Origin: Streptomyces vinaceus
Lineage (GTDB): Bacteria > Actinomycetota > Actinomycetes > Streptomycetales > Streptomycetaceae
NCBI RefSeq assembly: GCF_008704935.1
Contig: NZ_CP023692.1
Location: forward strand, 7,231,501-7,295,500
DNA: 64,000 nt
Reading direction: 5' to 3'
In this document: one piece after another, positions 1 through 7,494 of the stretch
How positions within the stretch are numbered: the first letter of the stretch is position 1
Layout of the letters: every line of letters begins with the position of its first letter
The notes under the pieces: model-generated
Databases searched by the model: none
What the model saw: only the letters and a program-made list of their open reading frames with translations
What the model was told of the DNA's origin: nothing
Program-made: the position numbers and the translations under genes

Positions 1-1
1 C

Positions 2-451
2 GTCCTGGTGGACGGGCGGCGCGCCAACAGCTGCCTGCTCCTCGCCGTGGCCCTCGACGACTGCGAGATCACCACCGTCGAGGGCCTGGCGGGCCCCGAC
101 GGTGTCCTGCACCCGCTCCAGCGCGCCTTCATCGAGCACGACGCCTTCCAGTGCGGCTACTGCACCCCCGGCCAGCTCTGCTCCGCGCTCGGCGCCCTCC
201 GCGAAGCCGCCGCCGGCCACCCCTCGCACGTCACCACCGACCTGACCCCGGCTGCGCCCGGACCCGCCGCGCTGACCGCCGACGAGATCAGGGAACGACT
301 CAGCGGGAACCTCTGCCGCTGCGGCGCCTACCCCGCGATCGTCCGGGCCGTCGCCGATGCGGGAGCCGACGCCGATGCCACCTCCGCCCCGGCCGGTACC
401 ACGGCCACCACCGCGGCCGGCACCACGACTGGCGCGGAGGTGACCGCGTGA
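2..451 (+). CDS. Molybdenum hydroxylase iron-sulphur subunit, 3' part
   Basis: C-terminal part of the small, two-[2Fe-2S] subunit of a xanthine dehydrogenase/aldehyde oxidase family enzyme (PaoA/YagT type); the start lies before the window. The fragment begins at the last cysteine of the plant-type ferredoxin domain (RRANSC) and continues into the helical domain, which binds the second cluster through CGYCTPGQ near fragment residue 50 and CRCGAYP near residue 104. A low-complexity Ala/Thr/Gly tail follows. Family role: it relays electrons from the molybdenum site to FAD. Its stop overlaps the next start (GTGA), so the two genes should be translationally coupled. The natural substrate, aldehyde or purine, cannot be read from this subunit. 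Confidence 0.92.
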   Translation, partial: VLVDGRRANSCLLLAVALDDCEITTVEGLAGPDGVLHPLQRAFIEHDAFQCGYCTPGQLCSALGALREAAAGHPSHVTTDLTPAAPGPAALTADEIRERLSGNLCRCGAYPAIVRAVADAGADADATSAPAGTTATTAAGTTTGAEVTA

Positions 452-1473
452 AGCCCTTCGCCTACGTACGCGCCACCAGCCTCCAGGCCGCCGCCGACGC
501 CTACGCCGCCCACCCCGGCTCCCGCTACCTCGGCGGCGGCACCAACCTCGTGGACCTGATGAAACTCGGCGTCGAGACCCCCGGCGCCCTCATCGACCTC
601 TCCCGCCTGCCCCTGGACGAGATCCGGGAGCTTCCCGACGGCGGCCTGCGCGTCGGAGCCACGGTCCGCAACAGCGACCTGGCCGCCGACCCCCTGGTGC
701 GCACCCGCTACCCGCTCCTCAGCCAGGCGCTGCTCTCCGGCGCCTCCGGCCAGCTGCGCAACGTCGCCACCACCGGCGGCAACCTGCTCCAGCGCACCCG
801 CTGCGGTTATTTCCAGGACCTCTCCAAACCCTGCAACAAGCGCGAGCCCGGCACAGGCTGCGGGGCCCGTGAGGGCCTCCACCGCGACCACGCGGTACTC
901 GGCCACTCCGAGCACTGCATCGCCACCCACCCCTCCGACATGGCCGTGGCCCTCGCCGCGCTCGACGCCCGGGTCGAGCTGTACGGCGCGGCGGGCACCA
1001 CCCGTACGGTCGCGGCGGCCGAGTTCCACCGGCTCCCCGCCGACCGGCCCGAGCAGGACACCGTCATCCGTCCCGGGGAGATCATCACGGCGGTCATCCT
1101 GCCCGCTCCCGCGCCCGGTGCCCGTTCCCTCTACCGCAAGGCCCGCGAACGCGCCTCGTACGCCTTCGCCCTCGTCTCGGTCGCCGTCGTCCTCGACCTC
1201 GATCTCGACGACGGCGGGGCGGGCCGGGTGCGCCGGATCGCCCTCGCCTTCGGCGGCCTGGCCCACCGGCCCTGGCGCGCGACCACCGCCGAGGGACGGC
1301 TGACGGGCGCCGTACCGCACCCCGACGCCGTCCGCGAGGCAGTGGACGCCGAACTCGCGGGGGCCAGGGCCCTGCGCGACAACGCGTACAAGATTCCGCT
1401 CGCCCGCAACCTCGCCTGCGACGCCATCGCCGAGCTGGCGGGCACGCGCCCCGGTTCCCCCGCCACGCCGTAG
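448..1473 (+). CDS. Molybdenum hydroxylase FAD-binding subunit (PaoB/YagS-like)
   Basis: A 341-residue FAD subunit of the same enzyme. The PCMH-type FAD loop YLGGGTNLVDLMKLG is near residue 27 and VATTGGNLLQ near residue 110. Next comes a cysteine-bearing loop (CGYFQD, then PCNK and GCGAREG), which in the E. coli PaoABC family carries an extra [4Fe-4S] cluster. That places it with periplasmic-type aldehyde oxidoreductases rather than classical xanthine dehydrogenases. The GTG start at 448 was chosen because it overlaps the upstream stop and has GCGGAGG just ahead; the open frame upstream of it is only a shadow of the previous gene. The C-terminal CODH-type domain follows from about residue 190. 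The family hands electrons to an external acceptor. Confidence 0.92.
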   Translation: MKPFAYVRATSLQAAADAYAAHPGSRYLGGGTNLVDLMKLGVETPGALIDLSRLPLDEIRELPDGGLRVGATVRNSDLAADPLVRTRYPLLSQALLSGASGQLRNVATTGGNLLQRTRCGYFQDLSKPCNKREPGTGCGAREGLHRDHAVLGHSEHCIATHPSDMAVALAALDARVELYGAAGTTRTVAAAEFHRLPADRPEQDTVIRPGEIITAVILPAPAPGARSLYRKARERASYAFALVSVAVVLDLDLDDGGAGRVRRIALAFGGLAHRPWRATTAEGRLTGAVPHPDAVREAVDAELAGARALRDNAYKIPLARNLACDAIAELAGTRPGSPATP

Positions 1474-1510
1474 CGGCGCCACCCACGCGCCGACCAGGAA
1501 CAGGACCACG

Positions 1511-3642
1511 ATGAGCCCGACCTCCGCCACCCTCGACCCCACCGCCCCCGCCACCGCCGCTCTCGGCGCCGACGTCCCACGGCGCGAAGGCCGGGAGAAG
1601 GTGACCGGCGCCGCCCGCTACGCCGCCGAACAGCACCTTCCGCAGCGGGCCTACGCCTGGCCGGTGCCCGCGACCGTCGCCCGCGGCCGGGTCACCGCCG
1701 TCGACACCGCCGACGCCCTGGCCCTGCCCGGCGTACTGGGCGTCCTCACCCCCTTCGACGCCCCCCGGCTGGGCCCCTCCGACGACCCCACCCTGCAACT
1801 CCTCCAGGACACACGGGTGCCCCACCGCGGCTGGTACGTCGCGCTCGCCATCGCCGACACCCTGGAGCGCGCCCGAGCCGCCGCCGACGCCGTGCGCGTC
1901 ACGTACGAGAGCGAGCCGCACGACGTCACCCTGCACGAGGGGCACCCGGGCCTCTACACTCCCGAGACGGCCAACGGCGGCTACCCGGCCCATCGCGAAC
2001 AGGGCGATCCCGATAGGGCGTTCGCCGAAGCACCCGTACGCGTCGACGTCCGCTACTCCGTTCCGCCGCTGCACAACCACGCCATGGAACCGCACGCCGC
2101 CACCGCCGACTGGGACGCCGAACGCGGCCACCTCACCGTGTACGACTCCTGCCAGGGCACCACGGTGGTGCGCAACGTCCTGGCCGGGCTGTTCCGGCTG
2201 GCCCAGGATCGGATCACCGTCCTGGCCGAGCACGTCGGCGGCGGATTCGGATCCAAGGGCACACCACGCCCCCACGTCGTCCTCGCCGTGATGGCTACCC
2301 GCCACTGCGGTCGCCCCGTCACGCTGTCCCTGCCCCGACAGCACATGGCCGCCACCGTCGGACACCGCGCGCCCACCCTGCACCACCTCCGGCTCGGAGC
2401 CCGCCCCGACGGCACCCTCACCTCCCTCGTCCACGAGGTCACCACGCACACCTCGCAGGTCCGAGAGTTCGTCGAACAGGCCGCCGTACCGGCCCGGGTG
2501 ATGTACGCCGCTCCGGACACCCGCACCACCCACCGCGTCACCGGGCTCGACGTGCCCACTCCCTCCTGGATGCGCGCCCCGGGCGAAACACCCGGCATGT
2601 ACGCCCTGGAGTCGGCCATGGACGAGCTGGCCGACGCTCTCGGTATGGACCCCGTCGAGCTGCGCGTACGCAACGACGCGGCCACCGAGCCCGACAGCGG
2701 ACGCCCGTTCAGCAGCCGCCACCTCGTGGAGTGCCTGCGCGAGGGCGCCCGCCGGTTCGGCTGGGCCGGCCGCAGGGCGCCCCGCCGCGAGGGGCCGCTC
2801 CTCATCGGCACCGGTGTGGCCGCCGCCACCTATCCCGTGTACATCGCCCCTCGGGCGCCCGGGCGCACGCCCGCCCCGACGGGAGCTACCTGGTCGAGGT
2901 CAACGCCACCGACATCGGTACCGGCGCGCGCACGGTCATGGCCCAGATCGCCGCCGACGCCCTGCACGTACCGCTCGGCGCCGTCTCGGTGGCCATCGGC
3001 AACAGCGCGCTGCCGCCCGGCGCCGTCGCCGGCGGCTCCACGGGTACGGCGTCCTGGGGCTGGGCGGTGCACGACGCGTGCACCGCGCTGACCGACCGGC
3101 TGGCCCGGCACGAGGGGCCGCTGCCCGCCGCCGGTCTCTCCGCCTCCGCCGACACCACGCAGTCCGCGAAGCAGAAGTCCCCTTACGCGCGCCACGCGTT
3201 CGGGGCCCACTTCGCCGAGGTCCAGGCCGACACCGTCACGGGTGAGGTCCACGTCCGCAGACTGCTCGGCGTCTACGCGGCAGGCCGCATCCTCAACCCG
3301 CGCACCGCCCGCTCGCAGTTCATCGGGGGGATGGTGATGGGGCTGGGCATGGCGCTCACCGAGCACAGTGCGCTCGACCCCGCGTTCGGCGACTTCGCGG
3401 AACGGGACCTGGCCTCGTACCACGTACCGGCCAACGCCGACGTGCCCGTCATCGAGGCCCACTGGATCGAGGAGCACGACAAGCACCTCAACCCGATGGG
3501 CAGCAAGGGCATCGGGGAGATCGGCATCGTCGGCACGGCCGCGGCGATCGGCAACGCCGTGTGCCACGCCACCGGCCGGCGGCTGCGGGAGCTGCCGCTG
3601 ACCCCCGACCGGGTCCTGGCCGCGATCGAAGCCGGGCCGTGA
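1511..3642 (+). pseudogene. Molybdenum hydroxylase catalytic subunit (PaoC/YagR-like), one-base frameshift
   Basis: Molybdopterin-binding catalytic subunit of the operon. Residues about 1-445 are in one frame up to about position 2850 (moco-binding HVGGGFGSKG near residue 242). The rest (PDGSYLVEVNATDIGTG, and GSKGIGEIGIVG with the family's catalytic Glu) is in the frame one base earlier and runs to 3642. Restoring a single base after the C run ending at 2850 gives a smooth reading, IAPSGARAHARPDGSY, with no other change, so one nucleotide has been lost. Both halves are otherwise intact and of normal length, about 710 residues together. It is either a very recent inactivation or a sequencing error. 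If real, the whole three-subunit enzyme is dead. It starts 37 bp after the FAD-subunit gene, as the last gene of the operon. Confidence 0.88.
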
Positions 3643-3695
3643 GGGCGGAGCGTCGCTCGGGCCCGGTCGCTGGTCCTCGGTGCGCGGGAGCGCCG

Positions 3696-3728
3696 GCCGC
3701 GTGATGGCGGGGGGTGCCATCACGCGGC
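3696..3728 (+). terminator. Hairpin after the molybdenum hydroxylase operon
   Basis: A perfect 13-bp inverted repeat, GCCGCGTGATGGC (3696-3708) and GCCATCACGCGGC (3716-3728), with a G-rich 7-base loop. It lies 54 bp after the large-subunit stop and before the convergent hydrolase gene. No U-tract follows, as is common for Streptomyces terminators. It could act in both directions. Confidence 0.7.
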
Positions 3729-3852
3729 TCGGGCCCGCTCGGGAATCCCGCGCCGCTCACCGCCGCGGACTCCCGTGACCACGCTTATGGCCGGTATCCC
3801 GCGCCGCAAACGTGGGGAATCCCTTCTCCTGGTCAGGGCCGACGGCTATCCG

Positions 3853-4713
3853 TCAGTCGCGGTACACGAGGATGAAGGCGCCGCAGGGGTGGGAGCCGGA
3901 ACGTCCCGCCGTCTGCGCCAGGGCGCGGCGCAGGTCGTGGAGGTGGGTGGTGGTGAGCTGGAGCGGAGGCTCGTCCGGCTGGTGGGTGGTACCCCGCGGG
4001 TAGTCGGTGTTCGGCTGCGTGGTCATCTCGATGTGGCAGCCGAGGAGGTGCGTGATCGGGCGGCCGGCGCAGAAGTCCACGAGCCGCTCCACCGTGTCGG
4101 CGTAGGCCGCCCGGTCCTCCACGTAGAGCCGCCCGGGGTAGAGGGAATCGCCGGTCAGCAGCAGACCCGTGTGCCGGTCGTGGAAGACCAGGGCGGCGGC
4201 CTGGTGGCCGGGCCCGGGGATGAGGTCGAGGACGCGTCCGCCCAGGTCGAGCTCGGCGGTGCGGTGCGGCCAGTCGTCGAGTCCGAAGTGGGCGGTGACC
4301 TCGTCCGGCTCCGGGCCGACGATCGTGGTGTCCGGTCTGCCGGCGAACTGTCCGTCGCCCGCGATGTGGTCGCCGTGCCCGTGCGTGTGCGCGACCGTCA
4401 GCCCGTACCGTCCGCGGGGATTGCGCGTCAGCCACTCCTCGATCAGGGCGTCGACGGTCGCGCGCAGCGGGAAGTGGGCCGGGTCGGCGGTGGCCCCGGT
4501 GTCGATCAGCAGCGCCCGCTCGTTCCCGAAGAGGAGGAAGAGGAACGGCGCCTCGTAGTGCACCGACTTGTTCTGGCGCAGGATCAGCGTGTCCGGGGTG
4601 TACGCGTGGACCTGGATCTCGGGGGCGGGATCGTGCTTGGGCGACGGCCAGCCCGCGTGCCACACGGCGTCCAGGCTGCCGGGGACCGGGGCGTCGAGGA
4701 GAAAATCGATCAC
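3853..4713 (-). CDS. Metallo-beta-lactamase-fold hydrolase
   Basis: A 286-residue MBL-fold hydrolase. The zinc-binding HxHxDH motif is at residues 111-116 (HGHGDH). Supporting elements are LIDTGAT near residue 69, the HQAAALVFHD region, the TGDSLYPGR aspartate, and a late histidine in LLGCHIEM. The architecture resembles glyoxalase II or lactonase-like stand-alone hydrolases, but nothing in the sequence fixes the substrate. There is no signal peptide, so it should be cytoplasmic. The start is a GTG only 50 bp from the divergently transcribed SnoaL-like gene, so the two probably share a promoter region and may be co-regulated. Confidence 0.85.
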   Translation of the reverse strand: MIDFLLDAPVPGSLDAVWHAGWPSPKHDPAPEIQVHAYTPDTLILRQNKSVHYEAPFLFLLFGNERALLIDTGATADPAHFPLRATVDALIEEWLTRNPRGRYGLTVAHTHGHGDHIAGDGQFAGRPDTTIVGPEPDEVTAHFGLDDWPHRTAELDLGGRVLDLIPGPGHQAAALVFHDRHTGLLLTGDSLYPGRLYVEDRAAYADTVERLVDFCAGRPITHLLGCHIEMTTQPNTDYPRGTTHQPDEPPLQLTTTHLHDLRRALAQTAGRSGSHPCGAFILVYRD

Positions 4714-4763
4714 ACCCCCAACCTATCCCCGGTCGGGGGCCGCAGGTGCATTACGGTCACGTC

Positions 4764-5144
4764 ATGAGCGACCCGGAGAAGAACAAGGCCAGCGCCATGG
4801 CGTTCTACGACCTGATGTTCAACGAGTGCCGCCCCGCCGAGGCGATCGACCGGTACGCCGGTGACACCTACATCCAGCACAACCCGCACGTCGCGGACGG
4901 CAAGCAGGCGTTCGTCGACTACTTCGAGCGGATGGCCGCGGAGTACCCCGGCAAGCGGGTCGAGTTCAAGCGCGCCGTCGCCGAAGGCGACCACGTCGTC
5001 CTGCACTGCCGGCAGACCTGGCCGGACGAGGAGTACGCGGGCATCGACATCTTCCGCTTCGACCGGAACGGCAAGATCGTCGAGCATTGGGACGTGCTCC
5101 AGGTCGTCCCACCCACGTCCCGGAACGACAACACCATGTTCTGA
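4764..5144 (+). CDS. SnoaL-like / NTF2-fold protein
   Basis: A 126-residue single-domain protein with the NTF2/SnoaL cone fold. It shows the N-terminal helix pair MAFYDLMFNECRPAEAIDRY, then YIQHNPHVADG and the C-terminal strands FRFDRNGKIVEHWDVLQ. The family includes polyketide cyclases and limonene-epoxide-hydrolase-like proteins. The YIQHNP plus EHWDVLQ pattern matches the group often called predicted SnoaL-like aldol condensation-catalysing enzymes. The ATG at 4764 is preferred over an in-frame GTG six codons upstream because it fits the family N terminus. It is divergent from the MBL-fold gene. The substrate is unknown. Confidence 0.85.
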   Translation: MSDPEKNKASAMAFYDLMFNECRPAEAIDRYAGDTYIQHNPHVADGKQAFVDYFERMAAEYPGKRVEFKRAVAEGDHVVLHCRQTWPDEEYAGIDIFRFDRNGKIVEHWDVLQVVPPTSRNDNTMF

Positions 5145-5477
5145 GGCCGGAGCCGGGACGGGTGAGTGCCGCGAGCCGGCGCAGGCCTTAAGGGGGGATC
5201 AGCTCAACCTTAAGCCTGCCTGTGGTCCGTTCGCCTCCGCGTCGCGCAGGGGCCGGCATCAGCGCCGCACGCGCTTCGACCCCCCTCGGCCGCAGGCCGC
5301 TCACCTGCGCCGTTGAGTGCTCCCCGAGGGCGTCCGAGTCGCCGGGACGGGCCGCAGGGAGTTCGAAACCTCCTCGCGGATGGATTTGTACGAGGGCGAC
5401 AAGGTTTGCGATCGAGCGTGATGGACGCCGTAAGCAGGACGGGGAGAGGCCAGCATCCATCGGATCGAGGAGTGTCG
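5145..5477. other. Intergenic region with an imperfect inverted repeat
   Basis: No convincing gene in 333 bp. It holds an imperfect dyad: GCAGGCCTTAAGG at 5181-5193 faces CCTTAAGCCTGC at 5208-5219, with one bulged C in the left arm. This could be a terminator for the SnoaL-like gene, or part of the leader or operator of the secreted protein that follows. GAGGAG at 5467-5472 is the ribosome-binding site that sets the next start. Confidence 0.45.
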
Positions 5478-6164
5478 ATGTCCCGAAAGCGGACCATGAG
5501 TCTCAAGAAGAAGCTCGTGCTCACCGGTGCCACAGGAGCTCTGGTGACCGGGGCGGTCGTCACGACGATGGCCACCGGCAACGCGGCCGCCCCCGACGTC
5601 GTGTGCAAGGGGTCCACGGTGACGTTGTCGGGGGAGGGGGGTGCTCCGGCGGCGAGTAGTGGGACGTTTCCGGTGGGGACGAAGCTGAAGGTGACGAATC
5701 TGGACAACGGTCAGTCGACGACGGTGGCGGTGAACGGTCCTTCGGGCAGTTGTGTGTTGTTGAACAATGCGGCTTTCGACAAGGTCCGTGAGCCGGGGAA
5801 GAACCTGATCCGTCGCGCGCGCATCGAGCGTGTGGGTGGTGGTGCCGCGCCGGCCGGTGCGACGGGTGCGGCGGGTGCGCCCGGTGCGGCGGGCGTGCAG
5901 GTGCCGCCGGCCACCGGGGAGGTGGTGTGCAAGGGGTCCACGGTGACGTTGTCGGGGGAGGGGGGTGCTCCGGCGGCGAGTAGTGGGACGTTTCCGGTGG
6001 GGACGAAGCTGAAGGTGACGAATCTCGACAACGGTCAGTCGACGACGGTGGCGGTGAACGGTCCGTCGGGCAGTTGTGTGTTGTTGAACAACTCGGCTTT
6101 CGACAAGGTCCGTGAGCCGGGGAAGAACCTGATCCGCCGCGCGCGCATCGAGCGCGTCGGCTGA
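5478..6164 (+). CDS. Secreted protein with two near-identical double-psi-barrel-like domains
   Basis: A 228-residue protein with a Sec signal peptide (SRKRTMSLKKK, a hydrophobic stretch, then GNAAA) followed by two copies of an 80-residue unit. The units are joined by a collagen-like Gly/Ala/Pro linker. Each unit contains GTKLKVTNLDNGQSTTVAVN, the core signature of RlpA-type double-psi beta-barrels, and two cysteines (VVCKGS, GSCVLL) that could form a disulphide. The DRGP catalytic aspartate motif of lytic RlpA proteins is absent, so binding rather than cleavage of wall glycan is more likely. The start at 5478 has GAGGAG five bases ahead. Codon choice in the repeats (many G- and T-ending codons) differs from neighbouring genes. 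No exact homologue is recognised, so the domain assignment is inference. Confidence 0.8.
   Translation: MSRKRTMSLKKKLVLTGATGALVTGAVVTTMATGNAAAPDVVCKGSTVTLSGEGGAPAASSGTFPVGTKLKVTNLDNGQSTTVAVNGPSGSCVLLNNAAFDKVREPGKNLIRRARIERVGGGAAPAGATGAAGAPGAAGVQVPPATGEVVCKGSTVTLSGEGGAPAASSGTFPVGTKLKVTNLDNGQSTTVAVNGPSGSCVLLNNSAFDKVREPGKNLIRRARIERVG
5598..6161 (+). repeat. Tandem 240-bp coding duplication (period 324 bp)
   Basis: 5598-5837 and 5922-6161 are the same 80-codon unit with only about ten base differences, mostly at third positions near the 3' end. They are separated by an 84-bp linker of GGTGCG-type triplets. The near identity at silent positions points to recent duplication or ongoing gene conversion. 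Confidence 0.9.
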
Positions 6165-6174
6165 CCGACCGCAA

Positions 6175-6211
6175 GGGCGCGCCGCCCTCCCGGGAGGGAG
6201 GCGGCGCGCCC
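6175..6211. terminator. Bidirectional hairpin between convergent genes
   Basis: GGGCGCGCCGCC (6175-6186) pairs with GGCGGCGCGCCC (6200-6211). The inner CTCCC/GGGAG can extend the stem. It sits 11 bp after the secreted-protein stop and 20 bp before the convergent Mrr-type gene's stop, so it can serve both. Confidence 0.72.
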
Positions 6212-6231
6212 GCGTCCGTCCGAGTGCCCGG

Positions 6232-7053
6232 TCACAGGTCCCACGGGGCGGGACCGACCCCGGCCGACCAGTCGAGCAGCGCCTCGCGGCCGAAGCAGAG
6301 GATCGCGCACTGTTCTGCGTACTCCGCCGCGGGCTGCGTGAAGTCGCTGGTGGTGACCACGGCGGCGACCTCGGCCTCGTGCACGGCGTAACACGTGCCC
6401 CCGAAGCGCTGCAGGTCTTGCGAACCGACCTTGTGGACGGGCCCGTAGCGCTTGCACTGGATGACGAGGCGCCTGCCGTCGGGGGCGGTGGCGAGTACGT
6501 CGGCGCCGAGGTCCCCCGCGCCGCCGACGACGCGGACGTCCCGGCAGCCGTCCCGCTCGCACAGCGCGGCCACCGCGCTCTCGAACGCGTCGGCGTCCAG
6601 CGCGTCGAAGTCCATCGTGAACCCGCCGACCGGGGGCTGATCGATCGGGCCGCCATCGAGCGGGACCTCATCGAGCGTGGCGCAGCCGACTCCCGCCTCG
6701 GCCTCGGCGACCGCGGCTTCCGGGATCGGTGGCCGGGCGGACGCCCGCGTGGTTTCCGCCGCGGCCTCCGCAGCCGCCTGCAGGGTCCGTGCCGTACTGC
6801 GGGCCAGCCGGCGTATGCGAAGCCGTCGCAGGCCGGGCGCGGCGACCGCGCCGGTGGCCGCGCAGGCCATGACGGCGGTCACCGCCCCGGCAGGGTGCTC
6901 CGCGGCCGCCTCGGCCAGCACCCGTACGGTGGCGCCCACCCCGCACACCGCCAGCGCGACCAGAGCGAACCACCATGCGGTGACGCGCGTGCTGAACCGG
7001 TTCCGACGTCTTCTGGGCTGCTCCTGTTGGGGCAGAACGGTCATCTGCTGCAC
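6232..7053 (-). CDS. Membrane-anchored Mrr-type restriction endonuclease domain protein
   Basis: A 273-residue protein. A basic N terminus leads into two transmembrane helices (about 25-46 and 56-74), then an Ala/Glu-rich linker and a C-terminal Mrr_cat nuclease fold from about residue 146. The PD-(D/E)XK core is visible as DLGADVL (D185) and IQCKRY (Q199-C-K201), followed by the usual helix QDLQRFGGTCYAV. Family members cut modified DNA or act as repair or stress nucleases. Anchoring in the membrane by an N-terminal hairpin is common in Streptomyces paralogues, but the target is unknown. No methylase or other restriction gene lies nearby, so it is not part of a classical R-M pair. It converges on the secreted double-barrel gene. 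Confidence 0.87.
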   Translation of the reverse strand: MQQMTVLPQQEQPRRRRNRFSTRVTAWWFALVALAVCGVGATVRVLAEAAAEHPAGAVTAVMACAATGAVAAPGLRRLRIRRLARSTARTLQAAAEAAAETTRASARPPIPEAAVAEAEAGVGCATLDEVPLDGGPIDQPPVGGFTMDFDALDADAFESAVAALCERDGCRDVRVVGGAGDLGADVLATAPDGRRLVIQCKRYGPVHKVGSQDLQRFGGTCYAVHEAEVAAVVTTSDFTQPAAEYAEQCAILCFGREALLDWSAGVGPAPWDL

Positions 7054-7137
7054 ACTCCCCGCCTCGTCAAGATCGTTCCTGACGTGTGCCCCGCCGGCCC
7101 GCCCCCAAGCAGCCGGCCGTACGGCCCCCCAGGGGGC

Positions 7138-7473
7138 TCAGGCCAGGGCGGCGTCGACGTCGGCGTAGAGGGGGAAGACCTGGTCGAGGCCGACGATGCG
7201 CAGGATGCGCCGGGTGTCGGGGGGCACGGCGGCGAGTGCGATCTGCGCGTCGGCGGCGTGGGCGTGATGGTGCCCGGAGATCAGGGCGGTGATGCCGCTG
7301 GAGTCGCAGAACGTCATGCCGGACAGGTCCAGGACGAGGCGTTGGCCCGGTCGGAGTGTCAGTCCGGCGAGGACGTCCCGCAGCTCGGGGGCGCTGGCGT
7401 AGTCGAGGTCGCCGGTGACTTCCAGAACGGGACCTGTCGTGGCGTCTCGGGTAGTGATCTTCAGCGAGGTCAT
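7138..7473 (-). CDS. STAS-domain anti-sigma factor antagonist (RsbV/SpoIIAA-like)
   Basis: A 111-residue single STAS domain: strand LVLDLSGMTFCDSSGITALI with the phosphorylatable serine in CDSSG, then the C-terminal helix DQVFPLYADVDAAL. In the family, the unphosphorylated form binds an RsbW-type kinase and frees a sigma factor; the kinase phosphorylates this serine and a PP2C phosphatase removes the phosphate. It starts 21 bp after the PAS-PP2C phosphatase gene and is last of a three-gene operon with it and an RsbQ homologue, so it is the likely substrate of that phosphatase. No RsbW kinase or sigma gene is adjacent; those partners must be encoded elsewhere. Confidence 0.9.
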   Translation of the reverse strand: MTSLKITTRDATTGPVLEVTGDLDYASAPELRDVLAGLTLRPGQRLVLDLSGMTFCDSSGITALISGHHHAHAADAQIALAAVPPDTRRILRIVGLDQVFPLYADVDAALA

Positions 7474-7494
7474 GGTCTGTGATGCGTCCAGCGG

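Noticed and set aside
328..1554. Long minus-strand open frame across the FAD subunit gene
   Set aside because: Gly/Val/Ala-rich shadow produced by GC-biased codons of the real plus-strand gene; no domain or ribosome-binding site.
5220..5477. ydaO-type (c-di-AMP) riboswitch before the RlpA-like gene
   Set aside because: Known streptomycete wall-gene leaders of this class carry conserved core elements that I could not find here.
5598..6161. Possible CRISPR-like or mobile repeat
   Set aside because: Only two units, in frame within a coding gene; it is a domain duplication.
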